Source: Pestalotiopsis fici W106-1
Taxonomy: Eukaryota; Ascomycota; Sordariomycetes; Amphisphaeriales; Sporocadaceae
Reading direction: 5' to 3'
Assembly: GCF_000516985.1 (NCBI RefSeq)
Contig: NW_006917091.1
Span: 3,989,022 to 4,053,021, forward strand
Length of the DNA: 64,000 nucleotides
Both the position numbers and the translations under genes were made by a program. The notes under the pieces are model-generated. The model was not told where the DNA came from. It worked only from the letters and a program-made list of their open reading frames with translations, and did not search any database. Shown one piece after another: positions 1-9,926 of the stretch (its first letter is position 1; every line of letters starts with the position of its first letter).

Positions 1-1486
1 ATGAGTTGCCGGGATGATAGTAAAAAAAGAAATCCAAAGTCCCGGTTGAATGGTTCCCCATCCGTCGTGCAGGAGACATCCCGGGCCCCATTTTTATTTT
101 AAGACGATCCGGCCGATGCCCCACCGTAGATGCGAGTGACCGCCCCCACCAGCCATCATCGTCTCTGCTTCTTCGCTCATCCATCTTACTACCAACTGCG
201 TATAACAACTTCCAACATGCACAACCCGCGCGGCCCCCATGACGCAATATATTGATCATATAGGTTGAATACCACCTGATTACTTGTCTAGGGGAGAATG
301 ACGATGACCAACCAGAATATCAACCCAAACAGTAGGTACCAGACATCAACGATTAGAACGTACAGATCCTCGGTAGGCAATACTCTCTTCTATCAGCATG
401 ATATAAACACGAGAGCAATGATTTATACCCAGCACCATTGCAAACAATATATTTAATAGAGTCTACTATGTAGACACCCTACTGGGTTTACCAGGTACTC
501 CACTTCCGAGAACCTGGTCAAGTAATGGCAATCAAAGAGCCTCTCCCGGCCACGGCACATTGCCACACGGTTCGGCAAGCTTGCCGGAGGCTCAAGTTCT
601 TCAAGTTTACCAACTCAGCAGCAATGTTTGGGATACTCTAAAGGATTATCTACAAATATTGTATGTATCTGACGACTATATATGACTAAGTCGCATAATA
701 GTGCATCTCAGCCTGGGAGGCGAATGTCCAATGGTTCCAAGCTGGGCATTTAAGCGCCGAGGAGACATGGGCTGCGATTATTGGCCTGCAAATCTGCACC
801 ACCACTGCCAATCACCAACCTTGCCCATCCCCCATTCGCGCGCGCCTGTCCCTTTATTGGCTGTTCACACCATCTCTTCTAAAATTAACCCACGAAGAGC
901 TGCTACTTGCATGATGCTGATTGGACTGCTGCTGCAAAAGCACACTCGGAGCAACCATGCTCCTGACGTTGTCTGGCACCATAGCGACTAATTTGCCCAG
1001 GGAATACTTCCTAGGCCTGCAGGCTTCGTGCCCAAAAATGGGTTCGCTCACTCGTGCCTATGGTCGAATCTGCGGGTTGGCCCTGCACGACTATGCAAGT
1101 CCATGTGGCTCCCCATATGTCGAAGCAGGCGAATGAGTCCATCGAAGCGCTCAGGAACCCGCCGTGACACGAGTCCCCGCCCTGACTAACCGCTCGACTT
1201 CCCTCACGAGGCGGGCGTGGTTCATAAAACTGTTGCCCGTCCTCTAATGCCTGCGTCGCCTGTGATCTCGCTATCCTCTTCTTTCCAACCCACCAAGAGG
1301 TTGACTCTTTCAACAATCCGCTTCGTTGATCGAAGCATTACTGTCGTTTAGACTTCTTTCCTAAACTTCTATTTCGTCGACGCCGGCCGTCTCTTACATT
1401 TTCTCGTCGTTGCGTTGGAATAACTATTTTTGGTGTCTCACTTGCATATTTCATTTATTATACCACCAGTTCAAATATACCCCAAA
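1..1486. other. Intergenic region, no supported gene
   Basis: About 1.5 kb upstream of the first gene. The open frames here are short, lack ATG context or splice partners, and resemble no known family. It probably holds the promoter and 5' leader of the methyltransferase-like gene; the pyrimidine-rich stretch at about 1270-1420 looks like a fungal promoter/leader. No RNA gene or repeat was seen. Confidence 0.6.
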
Positions 1487-4486
1487 ATGTCAGACCTAGT
1501 CCTTCTTCCCTCAACCACATATCGACCTCCCTCCCCGTCGCAGGGTCGCCGGCCTGGGAGGTCACTTAATACCATAATGGAGGAACCAGAGTATTCGAGA
1601 AAATCAGCTGCATCCGAAAACCGTAGGAATCTGGCACAGTCGTCTAATGAAAAGATCGTATCATGGTTGTCACCCCGGAGCGATCACTTTCCCACGCCTC
1701 GCGGTTTTCACTTCTTGTCAGCACCGATACTTCCTTCGTCGCCCTCGACTGTCTCGGCAGACGAAAGCAATTCTCCCTCGACATCTTCGAACCCATGGAA
1801 CAGATCGAGTACCTGCACTGATGTCACCGAGTTTGACGATATATACGACACTTCGGGGGACGAAGACAAGATTATGCCAGTACGAAAAGCGTCGCTGAAG
1901 CGTCAACACAGCACTCGCCGAGCTTCGTCTCGCAGATCCTCTACCCAGTCATTGGCATCTCAGAGGGCCCTCCCAAAATTGACGATTCCCGAGTCTGAAG
2001 ATCAGGGCACTGAATCTTGGTCCGCAAGACCCAATCTCAGGAAAATGTTGACTCCAGTGCCTCCTACACCCCCATCCAGGGTGGAGATGTCTCCAGCTGT
2101 TATCTATTTCCTGGAGAGACAGCAGGGTCTTGATATTCCCACCGTGTCCGCACCTCCATCTTTGGATGGCAGCATGAGCTCTGAGCAGATGGCTGCCTTG
2201 TCGGCACCTCCAACACCGGTGATGGGTGCAGGCGAAAGTGTCCCCGAAGCTGATTGGGCTGGTGTTCGTCTGCAGCCAGGAGCCCTCGCAACTCTGCGTG
2301 CTCTTTCTGGAGGTTCCGACGTGGCCGAGGTTGAGTATCAACAGGAGCCGGTCATTGAAATTTCCCAAGCACCAATCCAGGAGATGTCTCAACAGACAAC
2401 GCGCCTATTTAGCTCCCAAAGACCCGCGCTGAGGCTCTCCACGGGCTCGCAGCGGTCCGTGACTGACTTGGCCCGGCTTGAGATCCCCTCGCCCAGCAAT
2501 TTCTTCTCGGGGCTATCGCCTCGGACCAGACACACTTGGCACATGCCTACAATCACTCCGGATGATGTTGCTCCACCGACCTCTACGACAGCCGAACAGT
2601 TCTATCGATGTCCCTGGGTAGAACAATCGGTACCCCCGCTCCCCATTCTTCCTTCCATGCCCGTGCTTCCTTCCATTCTGGCAGACTATGCTTCGCCCGC
2701 CTCAGTCCGTGAACATATCATTGAGGCTCACGGAACCGTGTCTGATGGTATGCCAACTGCGAGACCTGTGATCCTGGAACAGATTGTTGATGCCAAGGGC
2801 ATTCAGTCGGATGATCTTCCCACAGCACGCCGCATTCCGGAAATATCGGTACCATCTACCACACCCGCAGCTCAGGCTGAGCCATCGTCACCAAAGGAGG
2901 ACATTGTTGCTACCGAGATCGTGACTGCATACGATCCCGAGTATGTCAGGAAACAGCAAGAGGAAGCTCTGTCCAATCTGGATCGAACCGAGCTTTGGCT
3001 CATGGCACAGAAGGCTTACCTCAAGGGAGTCAATCCTGAGTCAGATACCGAGGCGGAATCCAAGTTGGAGGCCGTATTTGCAGAGACTCCCCAAGATGAT
3101 ATTTCCATCATCAAGAGTCCCGTAGTTGAGACTTCTCCTATTGGTGCTCCGACCAAGAAGACTGTTCGCTTCTCCGAAATTGTAATCAAGAACGACATCC
3201 CGCGGTCTTTGCCATCCATGCTCTGTCGTCAGGAGTCTGCCTATTACCGCGCCTTCCAGGACTATATCATCCGCAGTCGTTCCCACGATGCCTTTGTCCA
3301 CCGTCTGCCCCGCCTCGAGGCTCTTCAGGCGCAACGCGTATCTCTGCGTGAAGCTCACCGCAACCAGCTTCTCGGCAAGTTCCAACTCTCCGTGGTGCCC
3401 CAATCTGCCAAGAAGAGAATGAGCACCAATGTTGCTCGCGGAGATGATGTGATTGTGGACGATCCCGAGAAGCTCAAGCTAGAAAAGGAGGCAGAGGCGC
3501 TCCGCCAAATGTCAACTGCCAACTGGCATGTCCAGGCCATGAAGACGCTCAACGGTGGCCGCCTCTTTTCGGCGCCATTGGCAAAGAGATTGGCGCGTCT
3601 TTCTCGTATGGCCGGACCCAGCAAGCGTGCCAGGATCTTGGACCTCGGTGGCCAGGCAACGTGTGAGTGGGCGTGGCACTGCGCCATCATGTACCCCAAC
3701 ACCAAAGTATACACCGTGACGACCAAGGCCATCCGTCAACTGTCCAACTCCAACATCCGAGGTCCCTCCAACCACCGCCAGGTCGCCGTCGACCGTCTCG
3801 CCAAGCTCCCGTTTCCCGATGACCACTTTGACCTCGTTTCTGCTCGTGAACTGCACTCAATCCTCAAGTTCATTGGTGAGAATGGCGAAGATGAATGGGA
3901 GAGCTGCTTGGCCGAGTGCATGCGCGTTCTGAAGCCCGGCGGCTACCTCGAGTTCAACCTGCTGGACTCTGACATTGTCAACGCCGGACCTCTCGGTCTC
4001 GCCAAGTCGGTCGAGTTTGGCTTCGCTCTCAAGACCCTCGGCTACGACCCCAACCCCACCAAGATGTTCCTGAACCGTCTCAGCCGCGCCGGCTTTGAGG
4101 AGACGCGCCGCGCCTGGATGTGCCTCCCCATGGGCCAGAAGCAGCCCGTCAACAAGAACATTGTTCGCGACAGCCTCGGCAACGAGGTCAAGCTCGAACT
4201 CGAGGCCATGGTGCAGGGCAGCACCGAGGACGCCGCGTCCATTGCCGGCGTGGCCGGCAGCTGGGCCTGGGAAAAGTGGCTCCTGCGCTGCGAGACGGAA
4301 AAGGTGGCGAGCGAGGGCAGACTCTTGGACACGGCCGTCATTCGCGAGGCGGGCATGTGTCTCGATGGCGTGCACGATGTCATTGAGGAGGGTAGACGTT
4401 GTGGTGCTGGATTCCGGGTGCTGAGCGGTTTTGCCAGAAAGCCCCTCGTCCACAAGGAACTTGTACCCATTACCCTGGTGCAGTAA
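1487..4486 (+). CDS. Large fungal protein with C-terminal SAM-dependent methyltransferase domain
   Basis: Single-exon gene of 999 residues. The ATG at 1487 is used because the frame has no ATG further upstream. The first 600 or so residues are rich in Ser, Pro and Thr and look disordered. A class I methyltransferase fold begins near residue 715 with an ILDLGG motif, followed by a DDHFDLVSAREL segment and a MRVLKPGGYLEF strand typical of motifs IV-VI. The glycine motif I reads LGGQAT rather than LGCGTG, so SAM binding may be altered. Such fungal proteins are related to LaeA/UMTA-like methyltransferases, but the long disordered N-terminus differs from LaeA. The substrate is unknown. The methyltransferase part is clear; activity is inferred. 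Confidence 0.85.
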   Translation: MSDLVLLPSTTYRPPSPSQGRRPGRSLNTIMEEPEYSRKSAASENRRNLAQSSNEKIVSWLSPRSDHFPTPRGFHFLSAPILPSSPSTVSADESNSPSTSSNPWNRSSTCTDVTEFDDIYDTSGDEDKIMPVRKASLKRQHSTRRASSRRSSTQSLASQRALPKLTIPESEDQGTESWSARPNLRKMLTPVPPTPPSRVEMSPAVIYFLERQQGLDIPTVSAPPSLDGSMSSEQMAALSAPPTPVMGAGESVPEADWAGVRLQPGALATLRALSGGSDVAEVEYQQEPVIEISQAPIQEMSQQTTRLFSSQRPALRLSTGSQRSVTDLARLEIPSPSNFFSGLSPRTRHTWHMPTITPDDVAPPTSTTAEQFYRCPWVEQSVPPLPILPSMPVLPSILADYASPASVREHIIEAHGTVSDGMPTARPVILEQIVDAKGIQSDDLPTARRIPEISVPSTTPAAQAEPSSPKEDIVATEIVTAYDPEYVRKQQEEALSNLDRTELWLMAQKAYLKGVNPESDTEAESKLEAVFAETPQDDISIIKSPVVETSPIGAPTKKTVRFSEIVIKNDIPRSLPSMLCRQESAYYRAFQDYIIRSRSHDAFVHRLPRLEALQAQRVSLREAHRNQLLGKFQLSVVPQSAKKRMSTNVARGDDVIVDDPEKLKLEKEAEALRQMSTANWHVQAMKTLNGGRLFSAPLAKRLARLSRMAGPSKRARILDLGGQATCEWAWHCAIMYPNTKVYTVTTKAIRQLSNSNIRGPSNHRQVAVDRLAKLPFPDDHFDLVSARELHSILKFIGENGEDEWESCLAECMRVLKPGGYLEFNLLDSDIVNAGPLGLAKSVEFGFALKTLGYDPNPTKMFLNRLSRAGFEETRRAWMCLPMGQKQPVNKNIVRDSLGNEVKLELEAMVQGSTEDAASIAGVAGSWAWEKWLLRCETEKVASEGRLLDTAVIREAGMCLDGVHDVIEEGRRCGAGFRVLSGFARKPLVHKELVPITLVQ

Positions 4487-4879
4487 ATTTGAGTAGGAGT
4501 GTCTGCTGCATTTGGAGCGTCTGAAGGGGGGGACCATTGTTTTTTTCAAGCATTGATACCATTGCTTTTTGGGAGTAATGTCATGGACGGCGTCCGGATG
4601 TTGATGAGTATATACGTTGTTGACGATAATATAATTGGCGGTTCATGTATGTACACGCAATCCAGCAGTCTAGATACTTGCTGCAGCACGAAAATAACAG
4701 AAATCCACCACATTAAATACTACCATGTCAGAAAGCTTGTGTGTTTCTTTTGAGTGTCTAGACTCCAAGAGTCTCAACTAAACCAGCTGACGACCATGTG
4801 CCGTATACACCTATCTTCGACCTGGAATCTTCGACATTACAGATCAATAATTTCATGTTCATCGCCTGCAAACAACCAC
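4487..4879. other. 3' region between convergent genes
   Basis: Nearly 400 bp between the stop of the methyltransferase-like gene and the stop of the small minus-strand gene. It presumably holds both 3' UTRs. No gene or structured RNA was recognised. Confidence 0.6.
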
Positions 4880-5242
4880 TCAACCCGAGCCCATTGGGCC
4901 AACATGCTGACCACCTTGCTGATCACTACTACCGCCCTGGTGTCCGGCCGTCTTGGCTCCTGAAGATGCCTTGTGCGACGTGCCAGCGCCTCGACTCCCG
5001 CCCTTGGCCACGGTGTCGCCCGGTTGTTGGGTATGCTGCTCTCCCGACTTTTGGTTCCGGGACGGCTTTTTGAATTCCTTGGTGTGGTCCGTCTTGGTGC
5101 CGCCGACAGTTTCGCCTGGTTTAGAGGAGGAGGAGGCCAGGCGTGCTGCTGCTGGTGCGTGATAGGGGAGGGTGGTAGATCTGAGGCTGGTGCTGGCTAG
5201 ATTGGCCCAGCCGGGGGCTTTGGGATTTATTCGTGAAAACAT
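4880..5242 (-). CDS. Small putative mitochondrial protein, unknown function
   Basis: Frame of 120 residues opening with an ATG at 5242. The first 35 or so residues are rich in Arg, Ser, Ala and Leu and nearly free of acidic residues, as in a mitochondrial presequence (R-L-A-S-S-S at about 34-39). The remainder is hydrophilic and rich in Gly, Gln, Lys and Ser, with a GETVGGTKTDHTKEF segment. I do not recognise a domain. The gene is convergent with the methyltransferase-like gene. Small size and low complexity leave real doubt; transcript data would settle it. Confidence 0.5.
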   Translation of the reverse strand: MFSRINPKAPGWANLASTSLRSTTLPYHAPAAARLASSSSKPGETVGGTKTDHTKEFKKPSRNQKSGEQHTQQPGDTVAKGGSRGAGTSHKASSGAKTAGHQGGSSDQQGGQHVGPMGSG

Positions 5243-6344
5243 TATAGATGAAATCGGGTATTTCTAGTAAAGCTGAAGGGCTTTGGAAAGATCGGGAGCG
5301 ACATGAGGTCAATTAATTATTTGTAGTGCTACACGATTCCACATCTTGTTGAGGCCGTCGGTGACTATATCATGACGTCGTCCATATCTTGTCTAGTCGG
5401 CTAGTATAGTCTGTCATCCCGACAATGAGTCCCAGTCAATAGATTGATTCCAAAATTGACATCTATACTACTTAGGTACTTTGATTCTATCTAGAGAAGT
5501 ATATTTTCTAGAACTTGGGGCCTGGTAATGTGGTGGACTTCACGACCTGGAGCAATGCTAAGTCGTACAGACTGAAAAGTGATGGGAGTCAAAACCAGAC
5601 CGTCCTCTGTAGTCTGGAACCAATATTTTGAGACGCTATAATTCAGTTCTCGTTGTACGAAGCATGAAAAAGGTGCCGGCAGCGTCTTCCGGTCTGCGGA
5701 AGCCACTCCCGGTTGCCGGTTCTTTGTCCCAGAAGTGCAACGCCAGCGCCGCCGGCCTCACGACACTCGCCCACTCTATACTTTCTCGTGCTGCACACAC
5801 GCTCCATGTAACCCTGATTATCCATTCTTACTGAATTTAACGTATGATAGTGTATATATGCCCACACGACCCTCGCCAATTTCCAGACCCAAAAACACAG
5901 TTCGTTGTCTTTTTTACAGACTTCTGATTAGTTGTAGACAACCTCTTGTCCATTTGATAACCAACTCAAAGGCACATGAGACACTCAACACATATCCATT
6001 TTGTTATCCTTTGTAAAAAAAACTCACAAACTTTCGCAGTAGGAGGTGGCCAAGAGGCCGTCCTTGAGAGATAAAGAGCTGGTAATGCTGCCGAGAAACT
6101 CAAACTCGATATAAATACCTAGCGATGAAGTCCCGTCCCTTCGATTTGAATTCCCCCTTTCTCATCGTCACGGTTCCTTCAACTGAGCGACACAAATCAA
6201 AAGCATTACAACACAAAAAGCTGTCCACTTAGTATCACAAACACGCACTCGGGAAGAAAAAAAAAAGGTTTCAAGTCAGAACAGCAATACAGGTAAAACA
6301 GAATCTCACATCTGAGCTTCCCTGAAAACAGATTTACAAGAGAC
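5243..6344. other. Intergenic region with one TATA-like box
   Basis: About 1.1 kb between two small genes in divergent orientation. It contains the inverted motif TTCCG-N5-CGGAA at 5687-5701 and a TATA-like box at 6110-6117 in front of the next plus-strand frame. No further gene was supported. Confidence 0.55.
6110..6117 (+). promoter_or_regulatory. TATA-like box of the 80-residue protein gene
   Basis: TATAAATA lies about 230 bp upstream of the ATG at 6345 and is followed by an A/C-rich leader. It supports the small downstream frame being a transcribed gene. Confidence 0.45.
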
Positions 6345-6587
6345 ATGTCTTCCTCATCTACCCCCGAAGCATGGCCGAGCCAGCACCAGTGCGGCAGTGT
6401 CACCCTCGACATGGACCACTTTATCGAGGCGCCTTACGACTCAGACTCTATTGAGCAGGTAAGCATATATGACCAGCACCGCCTGCGCCTGGCCGAGCGG
6501 CGTAAGCCCGATCGCCTTGTCCCGCGGGAGAAGGGCACCAAGGCTGGCCGCTCCGAGCTCGAGAAGCTTCACTACGGTTCGCCTTGA
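6345..6587 (+). CDS. Small 80-residue protein, unknown function
   Basis: An intact ATG-to-stop frame encoding a hydrophilic, charged protein with a Ser-rich start and a basic middle (RLRLAERRKPDRLVPR). A TATA-like box and an A-rich leader lie upstream. A possible splice donor (GTAAGC at 6459) occurs inside the frame, so an alternative spliced form cannot be excluded. There is no signal peptide, membrane segment or recognised domain. It is convergent with the EF-1beta gene. It is kept because of promoter context and length, but it could be a chance frame. Confidence 0.45.
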   Translation: MSSSSTPEAWPSQHQCGSVTLDMDHFIEAPYDSDSIEQVSIYDQHRLRLAERRKPDRLVPREKGTKAGRSELEKLHYGSP

Positions 6588-7186
6588 GCCAAGCAGCACG
6601 TTGCCTTTTGCTCGCGCCGGCTGCAGCAAGTTAAGCCCCGATCAAGAACCTGGTAGCATCCAAACGTCGGTAACGTGACAAACGGGGAGCTGCCTGCCTA
6701 GATATCGCCAAGGGTACCGAGCACATCAAGGCCAAATGGATTCCAGCTAATCATTTGATAGAGGTAGGGTAATGACAAGCAAGGAGAGGAACACAGGGAG
6801 TCTAAATGGTAGAAGGATCAAAGTAGATTGTAGTCAAATTAGGGACATCATCCTAGGGATTAGGTAGTCAAACTTTCACTCATTTACAATATGCAACCAT
6901 GTGCCCCATTTCATAACCTGCAGTCACGTTGATGTGTTGGCTTTTGCGAATGTCACCAAGGTCATCAAGACATTGAAGTTGTGGGTAGCCTGCTTTTTCG
7001 CGGCTTTTGTCTATGTTCATCATTTGATCGGTACACCAAAGTTCTGCTACTTTGAGGTATACCAAGCGGTTGCTATCATTTCCACCCACTTGTGGTCATT
7101 AGGAGTTCATGTGTCTCTCAAGTCATTCATCATTCTTGCTTGCGGAGCATCAACTCCATTATTATTCGTCACCCAAGAGAAACTTC
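6588..7186. other. 3' region between convergent genes
   Basis: About 600 bp between the stop of the 80-residue protein gene and the EF-1beta stop. It holds the EF-1beta 3' UTR on the minus strand. No other gene was seen. Confidence 0.55.
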
Positions 7187-8371
7187 TTACAGCTTCTGCA
7201 TGGCAACAATGTCAGAGGACTGGACGTAGTCCTCGAACTCCGAGATCTCCTCCTGGAGCTCGTCAAGGGAGATCTTCTCGTCCTCAACGACCAGGTTGAT
7301 CTGCAGCTTCTTGATACCGAAACCAACAGCGACCAGCTTGGAGCCACCCCAGACCAGACCGTCCTTCTCAATGCCACGGACAGACTCCTCCAAGGCAGCC
7401 ATATCAGTCTCGTCATCTGTAATTTCAGGTTAGTCCAAGTCGAGTACAAACAGAGCGCAGGGAAAAAGCAAACATACCCCAGGGCTTGACGTCCAGAGTC
7501 ACGATGGACTTGGCAATGGTCTTGGGCTTGGCAGCCTTCTTCTCTCTGTAGGCCTTCAGGCGCTCCTCACGGGCCTTGACGGCCTCAGCGTCCTCCTCCT
7601 CGGAGTCGGAGTCGAAGAGACCCTCGGCATCATCGTCCTCATCGGCAGCGGGGGCCTTGGCGGGGTTCAGGGTGACCTCAGCGACCTCGGGGCCGTAGGC
7701 AGTGTAGGGCTTGGCAGCATCGCCAGAGAGGGTAGCGAACTCATCCTCAAAGGTGGCAATGTGCTTGTACCAGCGGGCAGCGTGGGGGTACTTGGCAGCG
7801 TCGGGAGCGGACTGCAGGGCCTTGAAGGTGGCAACGTCGGCCTGTGTGGGAGCGTAGCTTTTAATGTTGTTAGTACGCGGTTGGCGAACAAAACATTGGC
7901 AAGAAATGGATGTTGAGAATCGTAAATCAGAGTTGCACAGAGTGCTATTGTGTCTGTCGCCATCTGGAGGGTCTTAAGCTCCTCGGAAACACGGACCAAT
8001 TGTTCTCATCATGTAGAAAATTTGCGGTTGGGCTGGTTGGGTTGGGCTTGCACGGTTGCGCCCGCGGAGACGAACGAGGAGCCTTGACACTTGAACAAGC
8101 TTCACCCCGTCCCATCTCTTCGAGAGTCGCATTACCGCGCGCGCTGGCACGGCGAGGCAGAAGAGACTTACGCAGGAGCAGCGACGATGTAGGATCGGGT
8201 CTGCAGCCAGTTGTTGAGCACGGTCAAGCCCTGGAGCGGAGAGATGAGTCAGTTTGACCAGAGTTCAAAACATTGGCAAGAGAAGAGAATGATGGATTTT
8301 TTTTTTTTGGAGGAGGTGTTGAATGAGGTTTAAGTACGTACGGCGTCAGTGAGGATGTCGGTGAAACCCAT
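7187..8371 (-). CDS. EFB1: Translation elongation factor 1-beta (eEF1B-alpha)
   Basis: Nucleotide exchange factor that recharges eEF1A with GTP in the cytosol. Four exons: 8342-8371, 8172-8230, 7478-7857 and 7187-7416. They join in frame to 232 residues, close to the usual 205-235 of fungal EF-1beta. The start is [12 protein letters not shown], followed by a GST-C-like N-terminal part, an acidic linker ([17 protein letters not shown]) and the EF1-GNE catalytic domain with DVKPWDDETDM and [18 protein letters not shown], ending in IVAMQKL. Introns are 111, 314 and 61 nt. The long second intron carries a U18 snoRNA. The gene should be strongly expressed as housekeeping. The identification is secure. 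Confidence 0.97.
7927..8012 (-). ncRNA. snR18: Box C/D snoRNA U18 (snR18 homologue) inside EF-1beta intron 2
   Basis: Reading the minus strand, a perfect C box ATGATGA (8012-8006) is followed by the 15-nt element ATTGGTCCGTGTTTC (8000-7986). Then come a degenerate D' box CCGA and, 86 nt from the C box, a D box CTGA (7930-7927). The element is the exact complement of the universally conserved large-subunit rRNA segment GAAACACGGACCAA. U18 guides 2'-O-methylation of that segment (A649/C650 in yeast 25S). The fifth base upstream of the D' box pairs with the A of that AC pair. In budding yeast U18 also lies in the EFB1 intron, so host gene and cargo match. No clean stem directly flanks the boxes; a six-pair outer helix with one mismatch is possible. 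Exact ends are unknown. Confidence 0.9.
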
Positions 8372-9926
8372 GGTAGCTGATTTGAAAATGGGGGAAAATT
8401 GAGAAGAGGAAAAAAACCTTTCACAGGGTATCGAAATTGGCTTATTTTTTGAATGAGAAAGAGAAGGTCCGTGGACACGAATGGTTGATTTTCTGGATGG
8501 GCGACGGAAGAATTGATGGCGGGGTTAATAAGTTCAATCTTTCAGAAATTCTTGTGTCGAGGTGGGGGCAAAAGAATCTGGACAGTTCCTTCCCTTAGGC
8601 GCTCTCCGACTGACTGATTCATTTTCTTTAGGTCTGTTGTGTCTGGCCCGTGCGGCTCGGTCCTGATCTCTCCTCTTGTTACCAGGACCCACCAGTATCA
8701 TGCCATCCAGCCTATTGAAGACCCTGCGTCAGGCACGCATCGGGCATGCATCAATTTGACTTGCTCTTTTCGTAGCCCAAGCGGTAACCAACCTGCGATT
8801 TCTCCGTGGCTGGAACCCCTCATGAGCGCCAAAATAGAGCATTGAAACCCCTCTATCCCCTAACCAATGGGCGGCAACTTGTGGCTGGTATTGACTATGT
8901 GCAAGACAACGCAATGACCATGTATGAGGTCAGATACTAGATATCGGCGTGCTGATAACTCCAGTCCTTTCTTACTGCAGATATAAGATAGATGATTGAC
9001 TCATAATTTCCTACACCCTCCTTTAGCATCTTGGTCAGAATGCAACAAAGGCACAAGCAGAATTTATTCTTGCACTTTGATTTACATCATGGATCTGGAA
9101 CTTCATTGACAACCAACAAGTGGACGCCTAGCAATCCTTGAACCTCCCAGAGCCTTTACTGAGTTTTGGTCAGACTTCTATATATTTTACAGTAGGTGAG
9201 CTATATATCATGTCATGCATTAATCACCCAAATCACAGTCTCATTGCTCGATACAAGAGACCTGTAGTGCGAACTCTTCATGGCATCCATGTTGTGAGGA
9301 ATGCAAACTCGGACCAATAGGCTTACAGTAATCACTATTTATATCCATGTATACCTTTGAGTGTGATGATAAAACAATGTATTGCTTGCTATGAACAAGC
9401 TTCCTTGTCGCCAACACACACATACACGAGTTGTAGAGAACAACGCAAACCAAACTCCCCCGCCAGCGTGAGTCGCGATTTTGTTCTTTGAGATAATCAC
9501 CCAAGATTCGCAAAAATAAATACGGAGCCGATCTATGAAATGGAAGCTGCCCTCTTATAGGTCTCTGGAGTTTCGGGAATATTCCGGTCAAGTGGAGGCA
9601 AGTCGTCTTCGCGCACGTCAGCGCCGGTACCGTCTCGGTGGAAGCACCGCTGCCGGAATTGTCCGATCTCGCAACCAACCATATGTGAGCCCGCTGGTTA
9701 CTTGATATCACTCTTGCATGAAACCTCGGCCAAGGACAGCGGACCCTAAAAATGCTAGCATATAATCACGGATAATCTCCGTACAGTCCCCCGGTACCGG
9801 GTCAGCTGGGCAGCCTGGGTGAATTATATTAATATAGCTCTACGAGTGGTGGTGATGCTGACACAACCTGGATGATAATTCGTGAATGTGCACAGTTTGG
9901 AAAACCGAAATCGAGGGGCCGGCAGG
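8372..9926. other. Divergent intergenic region
   Basis: About 1.5 kb between the starts of EF-1beta (minus) and the FMN-dependent dehydrogenase (plus). It should contain both promoters. A minus-strand frame at 9241-9711 lacks an ATG start and matches nothing known. No other gene, repeat or RNA was identified. Confidence 0.55.

Noticed and set aside
3857..4549. Long minus-strand frame opposite the methyltransferase domain
   Set aside because: It mirrors GC-rich third positions of the real gene, is low in complexity and matches no family.
9241..9711. 156-residue minus-strand frame in the EF-1beta/dehydrogenase interval
   Set aside because: It begins with a non-ATG codon, has no recognisable domain and no promoter evidence.
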